A stretch of DNA of 40,340 nt, from contig NZ_BJWY01000065.1 of NCBI RefSeq assembly GCF_007990715.1, positions 1 to 40,340 on the forward strand, written 5' to 3'. The position numbers and the translations under genes are program-made. The stretch is from Nocardia seriolae NBRC 15557. GTDB lineage: Bacteria > Actinomycetota > Actinomycetes > Mycobacteriales > Mycobacteriaceae. This document shows positions 16,283 through 23,731 of this stretch, one piece after another. A model generated the notes under the pieces. The model saw only the letters and a list, made by a program, of their open reading frames with translations, had not been told where the DNA came from and made no database searches. Numbering within the stretch: position 1 is the first letter of the stretch; each line of letters starts with the position of its first letter.

Positions 16283-16301
16283 TATCGACGATATATCGAC
16301 A
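16283..16301. promoter_or_regulatory. candidate PadR operator
   Basis: CGATATATCG (16289-16298) is a perfect 10-bp palindrome within two TATCGAC direct repeats starting at 16283 and 16294 (period 11). It lies about 45-60 bp upstream of the padR ATG, an AT-rich spot in GC-rich DNA. PadR proteins commonly bind AT-rich dyads in their own promoters. Binding here is inferred. Confidence 0.5.
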
Positions 16302-16351
16302 ATCTATCCACAGCAAGGGTGAGGCGCGACACGAACCGGTCAGTCTGGACT

Positions 16352-17041
16352 TTACGGCGCGAGGAGGCCGTGCGCGCGGACGGCCTCCCGCAGGCCGGTG
16401 CGGCGGTCAGCGGTCGGCAGCGGATCCACCAGGGCGAATGCACAACCGAGAGCCGTCGCACCGCCGTCGGCCTCCCGACTGTCGCCGACCATCAGCGCGT
16501 TCCCGGGGTCGACGCCGAGGTTGTCGAGAGCTGATTTGAAGATGCGAGTATCGGGTTTGATCGCGCCCACTTCGTACGACAGCGCGAAGTCGTCGATATA
16601 TCGATGCCAGTCGCGGTCGGCGAAGGCCGGGCGGATGTCGAAGGCGATATTGCTGACGATGCCCACGCGCACACCGCTCTCGTGCAGGGCATGCAGCACC
16701 TCACCGGTGTCCGGGTAGGGAGTCCAGCCGTCCGGGTCGAGCAGCAGTTCGTAGACCTGCACGGCCTGATCCTGCGGGACGCCGGTCCGCTCCAGCACCT
16801 CCAGATAGGCCCGGCGATGCAATGCGGGGTCGAGATCGCGGTTCTCCCAGGCGAATTGACCCTCGGTGTCGAACTGCACGAGCTGGCCGACCGGTGCGGT
16901 CAAGCGCCGCATGATCTCGGCGATCTCGTGGGTGCCCAGGGGACGCCCGTCGGCGGCGGTGAGGCGCGCGTCATGGAAGGCGGCCTCCTCGAATCGGAAA
17001 ACCGTGCCGGAGAAGTCGAACAACACCGCGTCGATCGCCAT
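16352..17041 (-). CDS. HAD-superfamily hydrolase with DxS motif
   Basis: This 229-residue protein has the haloacid-dehalogenase fold with an alpha-helical cap. Motif I is VLFDFSGT with nucleophile Asp9, but position 11 is Ser instead of the second Asp used by most phosphatases as acid/base. Motif II is VSN (129-131), motif III the Lys of IKPD (162), and motif IV GDSREAD (Asp187 and Asp192). The set is otherwise complete, so it may be an active hydrolase with altered chemistry. The ATG at 17041 is preceded by a -10 box at leaderless spacing. It is divergent from the ABC ATPase gene. The substrate is unknown. Confidence 0.86.
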   Translation of the reverse strand: MAIDAVLFDFSGTVFRFEEAAFHDARLTAADGRPLGTHEIAEIMRRLTAPVGQLVQFDTEGQFAWENRDLDPALHRRAYLEVLERTGVPQDQAVQVYELLLDPDGWTPYPDTGEVLHALHESGVRVGIVSNIAFDIRPAFADRDWHRYIDDFALSYEVGAIKPDTRIFKSALDNLGVDPGNALMVGDSREADGGATALGCAFALVDPLPTADRRTGLREAVRAHGLLAP

Positions 17042-17048
17042 GCCCGCC

Positions 17049-17054
17049 ACCCTA
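17049..17054 (-). promoter_or_regulatory. leaderless -10 box of the HAD gene
   Basis: On the minus strand this reads TAGGGT and ends 7 nt before the ATG at 17041. It supports that start codon. Confidence 0.5.
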
Positions 17055-17094
17055 CACACGCGGGCCGCCCGGCACCGCCCGCGGCGAAGATCAC

Positions 17095-17125
17095 TCCTCA
17101 ACTTGTCTGAGGAATTTGCTACCGT
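17095..17125. promoter_or_regulatory. inverted repeat and -10 box upstream of the ABC ATPase
   Basis: TCCTCA (17095-17100) and TGAGGA (17108-17113) form a 6-bp inverted repeat with a 7-nt spacer, followed by TACCGT (17120-17125), which ends 6 nt before the ATG at 17132. The dyad lies where a -35 element would be, so it could be an operator. No adjacent regulator is clearly linked. Confidence 0.45.
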
Positions 17126-17131
17126 GGGCGC

Positions 17132-17929
17132 ATGACGGACGCGGTGCTGAACGTGGACAATGTGACAGTCGTGCGAAGCGGAAACGCTATCCTGCAAGAG
17201 GTTTCGCTGACCGTCCACGCGGGTGAGCACTGGGCGCTGCTCGGCCCCAACGGCGCGGGCAAGACGACGCTGCTGCGCATGCTCGGCGCCTTCGAGCATC
17301 CCACCCGCGGCACCGTCGAGGTGCTCGGCCATCGCCTGGGCCGGGTCGATATGCGCGCCCTGCGCGCGGGTATCGGACACGTCGATCCGCGCCACACCCC
17401 CAGCGGCCCGCTGACCGTCCACCAGGTGGTGCTCACCGGCGCGACCAATACCGCCGCGCTCATCCCCCGCCGGCGACCCACCCCCGCCCAGCTGGCCGAC
17501 GCCGATCACCTGATCGACCTGCTCGGGCTGACCCATCGCCGCGACGCCGGCTGGGAGATCCTGTCCCAGGGCCAGCGCGGCCGCACCCTCGTCGCCCGCG
17601 CCCTCATGCCGAACCCGCGCCTGCTGCTGCTCGACGAACCGGCCACCGGCCTGGATCTGGCCGGGCGCGAACAACTCCTGGAACGCCTCGACCTGCTCCA
17701 GCGCAGCTACCCGAAGCTGGCTTCGGTGCTGGTCACCCATCACCTCGAGGATCTGCCGCCCGGCACCACCCACGCCATGCTGCTGCGCGACGGCCGCGCC
17801 CTAGCGTCCGGCCCGGTCGACGAGGTCATCACCACCGGCAACATCAGCACCTGCTTCGACCACCCGGTCCGCATCCTGCGCGACGAGGGCCGCTGGAGCG
17901 TCCGCGCCGCCCAATCCCAGCCCGCCTGA
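17132..17929 (+). CDS. orphan ABC transporter ATP-binding protein
   Basis: The 265-residue ATPase has Walker A GPNGAGKTT (38-46), signature LSQGQ (144-148, with Gln for the usual first Gly), Walker B LLLLDEP (Asp168, Glu169) and switch His203. The active site is complete. No permease or binding protein lies next to it. It resembles single-gene ModF/YlmA-type ATPases whose partners are unclear, so both transport and a soluble role are possible. The start is fixed by a -10 box 6 nt before the ATG. It is divergent from the HAD gene and convergent with tetR across a short hairpin. Confidence 0.9.
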   Translation: MTDAVLNVDNVTVVRSGNAILQEVSLTVHAGEHWALLGPNGAGKTTLLRMLGAFEHPTRGTVEVLGHRLGRVDMRALRAGIGHVDPRHTPSGPLTVHQVVLTGATNTAALIPRRRPTPAQLADADHLIDLLGLTHRRDAGWEILSQGQRGRTLVARALMPNPRLLLLDEPATGLDLAGREQLLERLDLLQRSYPKLASVLVTHHLEDLPPGTTHAMLLRDGRALASGPVDEVITTGNISTCFDHPVRILRDEGRWSVRAAQSQPA

Positions 17930-17937
17930 ACCGATTC

Positions 17938-17956
17938 CGGTTCGCTCGCCGAACCG
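17938..17956. terminator. hairpin between convergent ABC ATPase and tetR genes
   Basis: CGGTTCG (17938-17944) and CGAACCG (17950-17956) form a 7-bp stem with a 5-nt loop in the 36-bp gap between convergent genes. The position fits a shared terminator. Confidence 0.5.
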
Positions 17957-17965
17957 CGGGTCCGG

Positions 17966-18553
17966 TTACGTCACGGGGACCAGGGAATCGATCCAGCGCT
18001 CCAGGCGCACACCCTCCGCCGCCATCATCTCCGGATCACGGAAGGTATTGGTGAGCAAGGAAATTCCCTGGTAGGCGGCCAGCAACGCAACCGCCAGTTC
18101 CCGGGAGTCACTGCGCCCCATAGCCGCGAATTGCGCGTCGATCCACTCCAGCAGGCCGCGCATGACATCGGCGAGCTCGCGGTCCAGTCCGTCGGCGCGC
18201 TTGTCGAGCTCGGCCGCGAGCGATCCGGAGGGGCAACCGAATCGGGCCGCCAGCTCGCGCTGATCGACCCAGCCGCGCACGAGGGCCTTCAGCCGTTGCG
18301 CCGGGGCGTCGAGCTGTTCGAGAGCCGCGATGATCTCCTGTGCGGTGCGGGCGTGCGCGCTGATCGCCGCCTGGACCAGCTGGTCCTTGGTCTTGAAGTA
18401 GTAGTACACATTGCCCACCGGCACGTCGGCCACCCGCGCGATGTCGGCGATGGTCGTCTTCTCCACGCCCTGTTCGTGGAACACCTTGGCGGCGGCGTCC
18501 GCGAGCCGTTCCCGCTTGCCCGCCGCCCGGGCCCGACCCACTGAGTTAGTCAC
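17966..18553 (-). CDS. TetR-family transcriptional regulator
   Basis: This 195-residue regulator has the N-terminal HTH TTIADIARVADVPVGNVYYYFKTKD (in two parts, about 32-56) and a helical ligand-binding domain (about 60-195, with the FGCPSGSLAAEL segment of one TetR_C class). It probably represses its own gene and perhaps the divergent gene at 18639. The GTG at 18553 was chosen because TATAGT lies 7 nt upstream. An upstream ATG at 18610 would place the promoter inside the coding region. A dyad covers the -10 box and start codon, so binding would block initiation directly. Confidence 0.9.
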   Translation of the reverse strand: MTNSVGRARAAGKRERLADAAAKVFHEQGVEKTTIADIARVADVPVGNVYYYFKTKDQLVQAAISAHARTAQEIIAALEQLDAPAQRLKALVRGWVDQRELAARFGCPSGSLAAELDKRADGLDRELADVMRGLLEWIDAQFAAMGRSDSRELAVALLAAYQGISLLTNTFRDPEMMAAEGVRLERWIDSLVPVT

Positions 18554-18566
18554 ACGACTCACTATA
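18544..18566 (-). promoter_or_regulatory. candidate TetR operator overlapping -10 box and start codon
   Basis: AGTTAGTC (18544-18551) and GACTCACT (18556-18563) form an inverted repeat with 4-nt spacer and one mismatch. It covers the GTG start (18551-18553) and part of the TATAGT -10 box (18561-18566). This is a natural place for autorepression. Confidence 0.5.
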
Positions 18567-18626
18567 AACACCCCGACAGACCCCGGCTTCCCGCAGCTCG
18601 CCATTGCCATTTGATATGCGTCTGCT

Positions 18627-18632
18627 TATCGT
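18627..18632 (+). promoter_or_regulatory. leaderless -10 box of the gene at 18639
   Basis: TATCGT ends 6 nt before the ATG at 18639. The promoter faces away from that of tetR, and the two -10 boxes are about 60 bp apart. Confidence 0.5.
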
Positions 18633-18638
18633 CTACGC

Positions 18639-19064
18639 ATGCATACAAAGACGTTTTCCGAGGGCACCCTGCTGCTGCCGTGGAGTCCCGGCCCGAAGGC
18701 CCGGCAGGTGGGCCCGGTGTTCGTCAGCGTGACCGACTTCCTGGCGGGCTCGCAGGACGACGCGCGCGAGATCTACACGGCCGGGCTGGAATTGGGTAAG
18801 ACCTGGCCGGTCATGCAGGGCGCGGTCGGGCTGTGGCTGTGGGGACGCCCCGCCGAACAGCGCGGCGGCTCGATCTCGGTGTGGGAATCCGAGCGCGACA
18901 TGCGCCGCTTCGGGCGCTGGCCGGTGCACACCGAGATCGTGCGGGCCTGGCGCGGCCGGGTCGGCATCGGCGTGGATTCCTGGAACGCCGAGTCCTTCGA
19001 CGCCGACGCGATTCTGACCCGCGCGGGTGACACGATCGAAAGGCCGCACCGGCGCGCCGCCTAA
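18639..19064 (+). CDS. small dimeric alpha/beta-barrel-like protein (monooxygenase-like)
   Basis: This 141-residue protein resembles the antibiotic-biosynthesis-monooxygenase and spheroidene-monooxygenase-like ferredoxin-fold group, judged from the beta strand with VFVSVTDFLAG, the central GAVGLWLWGRP strand and SISVWESERDMRRFGRWPVH. Such proteins form dimeric barrels and may oxidise small aromatics or just bind them. No cofactor motif is visible. It is divergent from tetR and followed 10 nt later by a MarR gene, suggesting a small inducible response module. The assignment is tentative, but the gene is well supported by its promoter and codon use. Confidence 0.72.
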   Translation: MHTKTFSEGTLLLPWSPGPKARQVGPVFVSVTDFLAGSQDDAREIYTAGLELGKTWPVMQGAVGLWLWGRPAEQRGGSISVWESERDMRRFGRWPVHTEIVRAWRGRVGIGVDSWNAESFDADAILTRAGDTIERPHRRAA

Positions 19065-19067
19065 TCT
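19062..19067 (+). promoter_or_regulatory. leaderless -10 box of marR embedded in the upstream stop codon
   Basis: TAATCT includes the TAA stop of the preceding gene and ends 7 nt before the ATG at 19075. Confidence 0.45.
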
Positions 19068-19074
19068 TGTCCGC

Positions 19075-19512
19075 ATGACAGACCGTCCGGACTTGGCAGC
19101 GATGATCGTCCCCCTGGGCCGCGCCCTCATGGCGGCCGAGCAACCGGTCCTGGCCGCGCACGGCCTGACCATGTGGGCCTACGTCGTGCTGCTACGCCTG
19201 GACGAGACCACCACCCGCGGACAGGGATTGCTCGCCCAGGAGATCGGGGCCGACAAGACCCGCATCATCACCGTCCTCGACGATCTGCAGGAACGCGGCC
19301 TCATCGAACGCCGACCCGACCCGGCCGACCGCCGCGCCCGCCTGCTCGCCCTCACCCCTGCGGGTCGCGGTCTCCGCGACGCCGCCCAGGCCGAGATCCA
19401 GGCACGGGAGGACCGACTCCTGGCCAGACTGCCCGCCGCCGACCGCCGCGGCCTCCTCAACGCCCTGATCGCCCTGGCCGCCCTGCCCCGCGACGAAATC
19501 GCGGGCGGCTGA
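19075..19512 (+). CDS. MarR-family transcriptional regulator
   Basis: This 145-residue winged-helix regulator contains the recognition region GLLAQEIGADKTRIITVLDDL (about 45-66, given here only as a landmark with Ala-Asp-Lys-Thr-Arg) and the wing ERRPDPADRRARLLALTP. MarR proteins often sense phenolic or oxidative compounds. The ATG at 19075 fits the -10 box. It lies 10 nt after the barrel protein in the same orientation and may be cotranscribed with it or use its own leaderless promoter. The target is not evident. Confidence 0.9.
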   Translation: MTDRPDLAAMIVPLGRALMAAEQPVLAAHGLTMWAYVVLLRLDETTTRGQGLLAQEIGADKTRIITVLDDLQERGLIERRPDPADRRARLLALTPAGRGLRDAAQAEIQAREDRLLARLPAADRRGLLNALIALAALPRDEIAGG

Positions 19513-19534
19513 GCGGGAATCGGGGAATCCGCGG

Positions 19535-19759
19535 TCAGGCGGCGATGGGCTCGAGCATCAGGACCCGGCGGATCTCGTTCTCCAGGCGGTTGATCGCGCC
19601 CAGCGAGGACCACGGGTCCGCGCACACCAGGCCCGGATACTGCGCGCTGAAGGCGATGTAGGCGTCGTCCTGACGGGACCACCACACGTCGCAACGCACT
19701 TCGAGCAGCCGCCGCTCGATCCGCTCGCTACGGGTCAGCAGTGAAGATCGTGTGTTCAT
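19535..19759 (-). CDS. small hypothetical protein
   Basis: This 74-residue product has no recognised domain. It contains a Trp/Tyr-rich centre (WWSRQDDAYIAFSAQYPGL) and an amphipathic C-terminal helix, with no signal peptide. Support for it being real comes from CATAGT ending 7 nt before the ATG at 19759, and from its filling the gap between marR and priA with an intact frame. It converges with marR. It could be a small regulatory or accessory protein; function unknown. Confidence 0.5.
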   Translation of the reverse strand: MNTRSSLLTRSERIERRLLEVRCDVWWSRQDDAYIAFSAQYPGLVCADPWSSLGAINRLENEIRRVLMLEPIAA

Positions 19760-19858
19760 GCCGGTGACTATGCCCCGTCGCCGCCGCCGGTGATCGATGA
19801 CGAAGACCCTGATCGGCGGGCCGTTGGTCCCGGGTTGCGGGGCCCGGAGACCCCCGGT

Positions 19859-22300
19859 TCAGCCGATGTCGATGGGGTCGATCTGGACCCGCAGGGGCGC
19901 GTCGGAGCGGTGGGTGCTGCGCACGGCCTGGGCGGCGGCGAGGGCGCGGGACAGCGCCGCGCCGTTGGCCCGGTCGGCCCGCAGGATCATGCGCTCCACC
20001 TCGGCGGGAGAATCGCCGGAGGAGAACGGCTTTCGCGCGCCCGGGGGCAGCGGCACCGGGCCCAGCACCTCGACGTTGCCGGGAAGCTTCGCCTCGCCGA
20101 GCAATTCGGCGATGGAGTCCGCGGTGCCGTCGATGGCGGCGAAGCGGACCGCGGGCGGGAACCGTACCTCGGCGCGCTGCTCGAGCTCGAAACCCGCGTG
20201 CCACACCGGATCCCAGCGCACCAGCGCCTGCACGGTGGGCAGTCCGGCATCGGCCATCACGATGACGCGACCACCGGGCCGCACCAGCGCGGCGGCGGAC
20301 ATCCAGCGGCGCAACGCATCCTCGGCGGCGCGCAGATCGGCGCGGCCGAGCAGCGCCCACCCGTCCAGCAGCATGGCGACCGCGTAACCGCCCGGCACCG
20401 GGGGTTCCGCACCGATGGTCGACACCACCACCTGCGCCCCCTCCGGGACGGAGTTCAGAATCGCCGACCCGCCCGAACCACGCACGGGCACACCGGGAAA
20501 CGCGCGCCCCAATTCCTCGGCGGTCCGCGACGCACCGATCACGACGGCCCGCAACGCCCGCGATCCACACGCGCCACAGCGGAAAGCCGCCTCGGTGATG
20601 CCGCACCACCGGCAGGCCGGACTCTGCGCCTCGGCGACACCTTCGCGCCCGCTGCGCAAAGCGCCACGTGACGCGGGCCCGCTGTCCGGCAACGCCAGCG
20701 GCCCGTTGCAGTGGCGGCAGCGGGCCGGGGTCCGGCACTTGGCACACGACAGCGCCGGAATGTACCCGCGCCGCGGCACCTGAACCAGCACCGCCCCACC
20801 ATCTTTGAGCGCCCTACGCGCCTCGGTGAAGGCCACCGCCGGAATCCGAATGGCCTGCGCGATCGGATCCCGCTCCAGCGCCGCATCGGTATCGCCGGGC
20901 GCGGTGATCCGCGGCATCACCTGCCGCAACACCGACCGATCCGCGAGCAGGTCATGCGCCCACCCGGATTCGACGATCGCCTGCACCTCCGCCGTCCGCG
21001 AGAACCCGCCCGCCACGAACGCGGCCCCGGTCTCGTGCGCCCGCAGCATGGCGACCTCCCGCGCATGCGGATACGGCGACCGCGGTTCGGCGAACGTATC
21101 GTCCCCATCATCCCAAATGGCGATCAGCCCGAGATCCTTCACCGGCGAGAACACCGCACTCCGCGTCCCCACCACCACCCGGGCCTGCCCCCGCAGCACC
21201 GACAGCCACCGCCGATACCGCGCCGACGGCCCCAACCCGGCCGCCAGCCCCACCGCCGACTCCCCCACCAGCGCAACGCATTCGGTCAGCACCCGACCCA
21301 GATCCCGCTGATCCGGCACCATGATCACCGCGCTGCGCCCGCCCCGTACGGTCACCGCCGCCAACTCCGCCAGCCGCCGCGCCCAGTCCTCCCCCGGCAA
21401 CGCCTGCCATCCAGCCCGTGGTCCCCGCCCCGCCAGCAACGCTCCCAGGAACGAATGCCCGTGCAGATACCGCCCCCAGGCCGCGAACTCGGCGGCCACC
21501 GGCTCCGCGGCGGCAGCACTGTCGGCTCGCGGCCCGGAGGGCTCGTCACCGCTCACCGCGGCCGCCGGGGAACCGCCCACGTCCGGATCGTGCCGTGCGG
21601 CGGCGTCCGGTGCGTCTTCGACGACGATCCGCTCCTCCGCGCCCGGTTCGACTGTCCCGCGTCCCGAATCCGTTTTCACGGCAGCTGACGTTTCCGGGCC
21701 GACTGTAGCGCTGCCTGGCGCGTCGCCGACTTCGGCTTCCGGCTCACCGCGCGGATCCGGTCGGACCGGGACCTCCTGCACCGCAGCGGGATCGGCGGTC
21801 GCCCGACTCTTCTTCGAGGTGCGCCCGGGCTGCTCCGGCTTTTCGGTGCCCTCGGATTCGACCTTGGCGTGGCGGGGCGGGATGGCCAGGCGCAGGACGT
21901 CGGCGCGGGTGCCCGCGTAGCGGGCGGCGACGGCGGCGACGAGTTTCAGGATCTCCGGGGTGAGGACGCGTTCGCCGGAGACGACTCGTTCCAGGCGGAC
22001 GAGTTTGCCGGTGTGGTCGGACTTTTCGAGGCGCTCCAGAAGGTAGCCGTCGATGAGGCGACCGGAGAAGCGGACGCGGACCCGGACGCCGGGCTGGGCG
22101 ATCTCGTCCATCTCCGGGGGGACCAGGTAGTCGAAATCGCGGTCCAGATGGGCGGGTTCGAGCAGGGGCAGCACGCGCGCGATGGGACGTGCCACGGCGG
22201 TGCCGACCGGGCGCGCGACACCAATGACAGCGGGAGCGCCGGGCTCGGAAGGGGTTTCCGTGCCCGACGCTCCCGTCGGAAGTGGCTGGGTGCCGGTCAA
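19859..22300 (-). CDS. priA: PriA-like primosomal protein N', helicase-dead actinobacterial form
   Basis: PriA recognises stalled forks and loads the replication-restart machinery. This 813-residue protein keeps the N-terminal 3'-DNA-binding domain (about 38-145) and the zinc-binding part with Cys519, 522, 528, 531, 563, 566, 575 and 578. It lacks a Walker A motif: the region near GGRSAVIMVP has no GKT. The DEAH box is replaced by WDDGDD (396-401). This loss is typical of mycobacterial PriA. Residues about 146-268 are an acidic Pro/Ala-rich linker absent from most PriA proteins. The start is TTG directly after the metK stop (TAATTG); a GTG at 22195 is an alternative just before the conserved domain. 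Confidence 0.9.
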   Translation of the reverse strand: MTGTQPLPTGASGTETPSEPGAPAVIGVARPVGTAVARPIARVLPLLEPAHLDRDFDYLVPPEMDEIAQPGVRVRVRFSGRLIDGYLLERLEKSDHTGKLVRLERVVSGERVLTPEILKLVAAVAARYAGTRADVLRLAIPPRHAKVESEGTEKPEQPGRTSKKSRATADPAAVQEVPVRPDPRGEPEAEVGDAPGSATVGPETSAAVKTDSGRGTVEPGAEERIVVEDAPDAAARHDPDVGGSPAAAVSGDEPSGPRADSAAAAEPVAAEFAAWGRYLHGHSFLGALLAGRGPRAGWQALPGEDWARRLAELAAVTVRGGRSAVIMVPDQRDLGRVLTECVALVGESAVGLAAGLGPSARYRRWLSVLRGQARVVVGTRSAVFSPVKDLGLIAIWDDGDDTFAEPRSPYPHAREVAMLRAHETGAAFVAGGFSRTAEVQAIVESGWAHDLLADRSVLRQVMPRITAPGDTDAALERDPIAQAIRIPAVAFTEARRALKDGGAVLVQVPRRGYIPALSCAKCRTPARCRHCNGPLALPDSGPASRGALRSGREGVAEAQSPACRWCGITEAAFRCGACGSRALRAVVIGASRTAEELGRAFPGVPVRGSGGSAILNSVPEGAQVVVSTIGAEPPVPGGYAVAMLLDGWALLGRADLRAAEDALRRWMSAAALVRPGGRVIVMADAGLPTVQALVRWDPVWHAGFELEQRAEVRFPPAVRFAAIDGTADSIAELLGEAKLPGNVEVLGPVPLPPGARKPFSSGDSPAEVERMILRADRANGAALSRALAAAQAVRSTHRSDAPLRVQIDPIDIG

Positions 22301-23515
22301 TTACAGCCCGGCGGCCGCGCGCAGCTTCTCCGCGCGGTCGGTGCGCTCCCACGGCAGATCGACGTCGGTGCGGCCGAAGTGGCCGTAGGCGGCGGTCGGC
22401 GCGTAGATCGGGCGCAGCAGGTCCAGGTCGCGGATGATCGCGCCGGGACGCAGGTCGAAGACCTCGCCGATGGCGTCGGAGATCTTGAGCGGGTCGATCT
22501 GCTCGGTGCCGAAGGTCTCCACGAACAGGCCGACCGGGGCGGCCTTGCCGATGGCGTAGGCGACCTGGACCTCGACGCGCTCGGCCAGGCCGGCGGCGAC
22601 GACGTTCTTGGCGACCCAGCGCATGGCGTAGGCGGCCGAGCGGTCGACCTTCGACGGATCCTTGCCGGAGAAGGCGCCGCCACCGTGGCGGGCCATGCCG
22701 CCGTAGGTGTCGACGATGATCTTGCGGCCGGTCAGGCCCGCGTCACCCATGGGGCCACCGAGCACGAACTTGCCGGTCGGGTTGACCAGCAGTCGCACAT
22801 TCGAGGTATCCAGGGGGTTCGGCAGCTTCAGCTCGGACAGCACCGAGTCGACGACCTTCTCCCGGATGTCGGGGGTGAGCAGGTTGTCGAGGTCGATGTC
22901 GGCCGCGTGCTGGGTCGAGATGACCACGGTGTCGAGGCGCTTGGGGATCGAGCCCTCGTATTCGATGGTGACCTGGGTCTTGCCGTCCGGGCGCAGATAC
23001 GGCAGCACGCCGGACTTGCGGACCTCGGTCAGCCGCCGGGACAGCTTGTGCGCCAGCGAGATCGGCAGCGGCATGAGCTCGGGGGTCTCGACGGTGGCGT
23101 AGCCGAACATCAGGCCCTGGTCGCCCGCGCCCTGACGCGCGATCTCGTCGTCCTCGCCGCCGACGCGGGCCTCGTGCGAGGTGTCCACGCCCTGGGCGAT
23201 ATCGGGCGACTGCGCGCCGATGGCGACGTTCACGCCGCAGGAGGCGCCGTCGAAACCCTTTGCGGAGGAGTCGTATCCGATCTCCAGGACCTTCTCGCGG
23301 ACGATGGTCGGGATGTCGGCGTAGGCCGAGGTGGTGACCTCACCGGCCACGTGCACCTGACCGGTGGTCACCAGGGTCTCCACCGCGACCCGGCTGCGCG
23401 GATCGGCCGCGAGCAACGCGTCGAGGATGGAATCGCTGATGGCATCACAGATCTTGTCGGGATGACCTTCGGTCACCGACTCACTGGTGAATAGGCGGCT
23501 GCCAGACGTGCGCAC
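22301..23515 (-). CDS. metK: S-adenosylmethionine synthetase
   Basis: MetK makes SAM from methionine and ATP. The 404-residue protein has the family signatures SESVTEGHPDKICDAISD near the start (ATP-binding His), GAGDQGLMFGYA, and GGGAFSGKDPSKVDRS further on. The GTG at 23515, giving VRTSGSRLFTSESV, matches homologues and has GAGGGAGAGGG upstream. It has its own promoter, and priA follows without a gap. The product supplies SAM for, among others, RsmB. Confidence 0.97.
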   Translation of the reverse strand: MRTSGSRLFTSESVTEGHPDKICDAISDSILDALLAADPRSRVAVETLVTTGQVHVAGEVTTSAYADIPTIVREKVLEIGYDSSAKGFDGASCGVNVAIGAQSPDIAQGVDTSHEARVGGEDDEIARQGAGDQGLMFGYATVETPELMPLPISLAHKLSRRLTEVRKSGVLPYLRPDGKTQVTIEYEGSIPKRLDTVVISTQHAADIDLDNLLTPDIREKVVDSVLSELKLPNPLDTSNVRLLVNPTGKFVLGGPMGDAGLTGRKIIVDTYGGMARHGGGAFSGKDPSKVDRSAAYAMRWVAKNVVAAGLAERVEVQVAYAIGKAAPVGLFVETFGTEQIDPLKISDAIGEVFDLRPGAIIRDLDLLRPIYAPTAAYGHFGRTDVDLPWERTDRAEKLRAAAGL

Positions 23516-23558
23516 AGTTGTTCCCTCTCCCTCAACGGGTTTCTCGTATCGGGTGGCG

Positions 23559-23586
23559 ACAGTAGCGTCTCCGCCGCATCGCACAA
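23559..23586 (-). promoter_or_regulatory. metK promoter
   Basis: On the minus strand TTGTGC (23581-23586) and TACTGT (23559-23564) are spaced by 16 bp, a good housekeeping promoter. It predicts a short leader of about 40 nt and places the two large hairpins at 23607-23712 upstream of the start site. Confidence 0.5.
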
Positions 23587-23606
23587 CCCTTTGTCTCAGG
23601 TTATTC

Positions 23607-23653
23607 CAATATGTTCGTCACAGGGGCGGGCCGCCACCATGACGAACACATTG
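23607..23653 (-). terminator. 14-bp stem-loop between coaBC and metK
   Basis: CAATATGTTCGTCA (23607-23620) and TGACGAACACATTG (23640-23653) are complementary at 13 of 14 positions with a 19-nt GC-rich loop. On minus-strand RNA the odd position becomes a G-U pair, so the full helix forms only in the coaBC direction. No U-tract follows. It is probably a second terminator of the mihF-coaBC transcript. Confidence 0.5.
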
Positions 23654-23658
23654 CGACT

Positions 23659-23712
23659 CAGACAGTTGCGGGCAGCTGTCCCCGGAAGGGGACGCTGCCG
23701 TCGAACTGCCTG
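23659..23712 (-). terminator. two-tier hairpin downstream of coaBC
   Basis: The inner stem pairs GGCAGC and GTCCCC (23671-23676, 23678-23683) with GGGGAC and GCTGCC (23688-23699), with one bulged T and a 4-nt loop. The outer stem pairs 23659-23667 with 23704-23712 (8 of 9 pairs). It starts 19 nt after the coaBC stop, the usual place for a terminator. Confidence 0.55.
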
Positions 23713-23731
23713 ACCCTGCGGTGCCGAGGCT

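Noticed and set aside
23516..23731. SAM riboswitch controlling metK
   Set aside because: A good promoter (TTGTGC-16-TACTGT) lies downstream of both hairpins, so they are probably outside the metK transcript. No known SAM riboswitch core was recognised.
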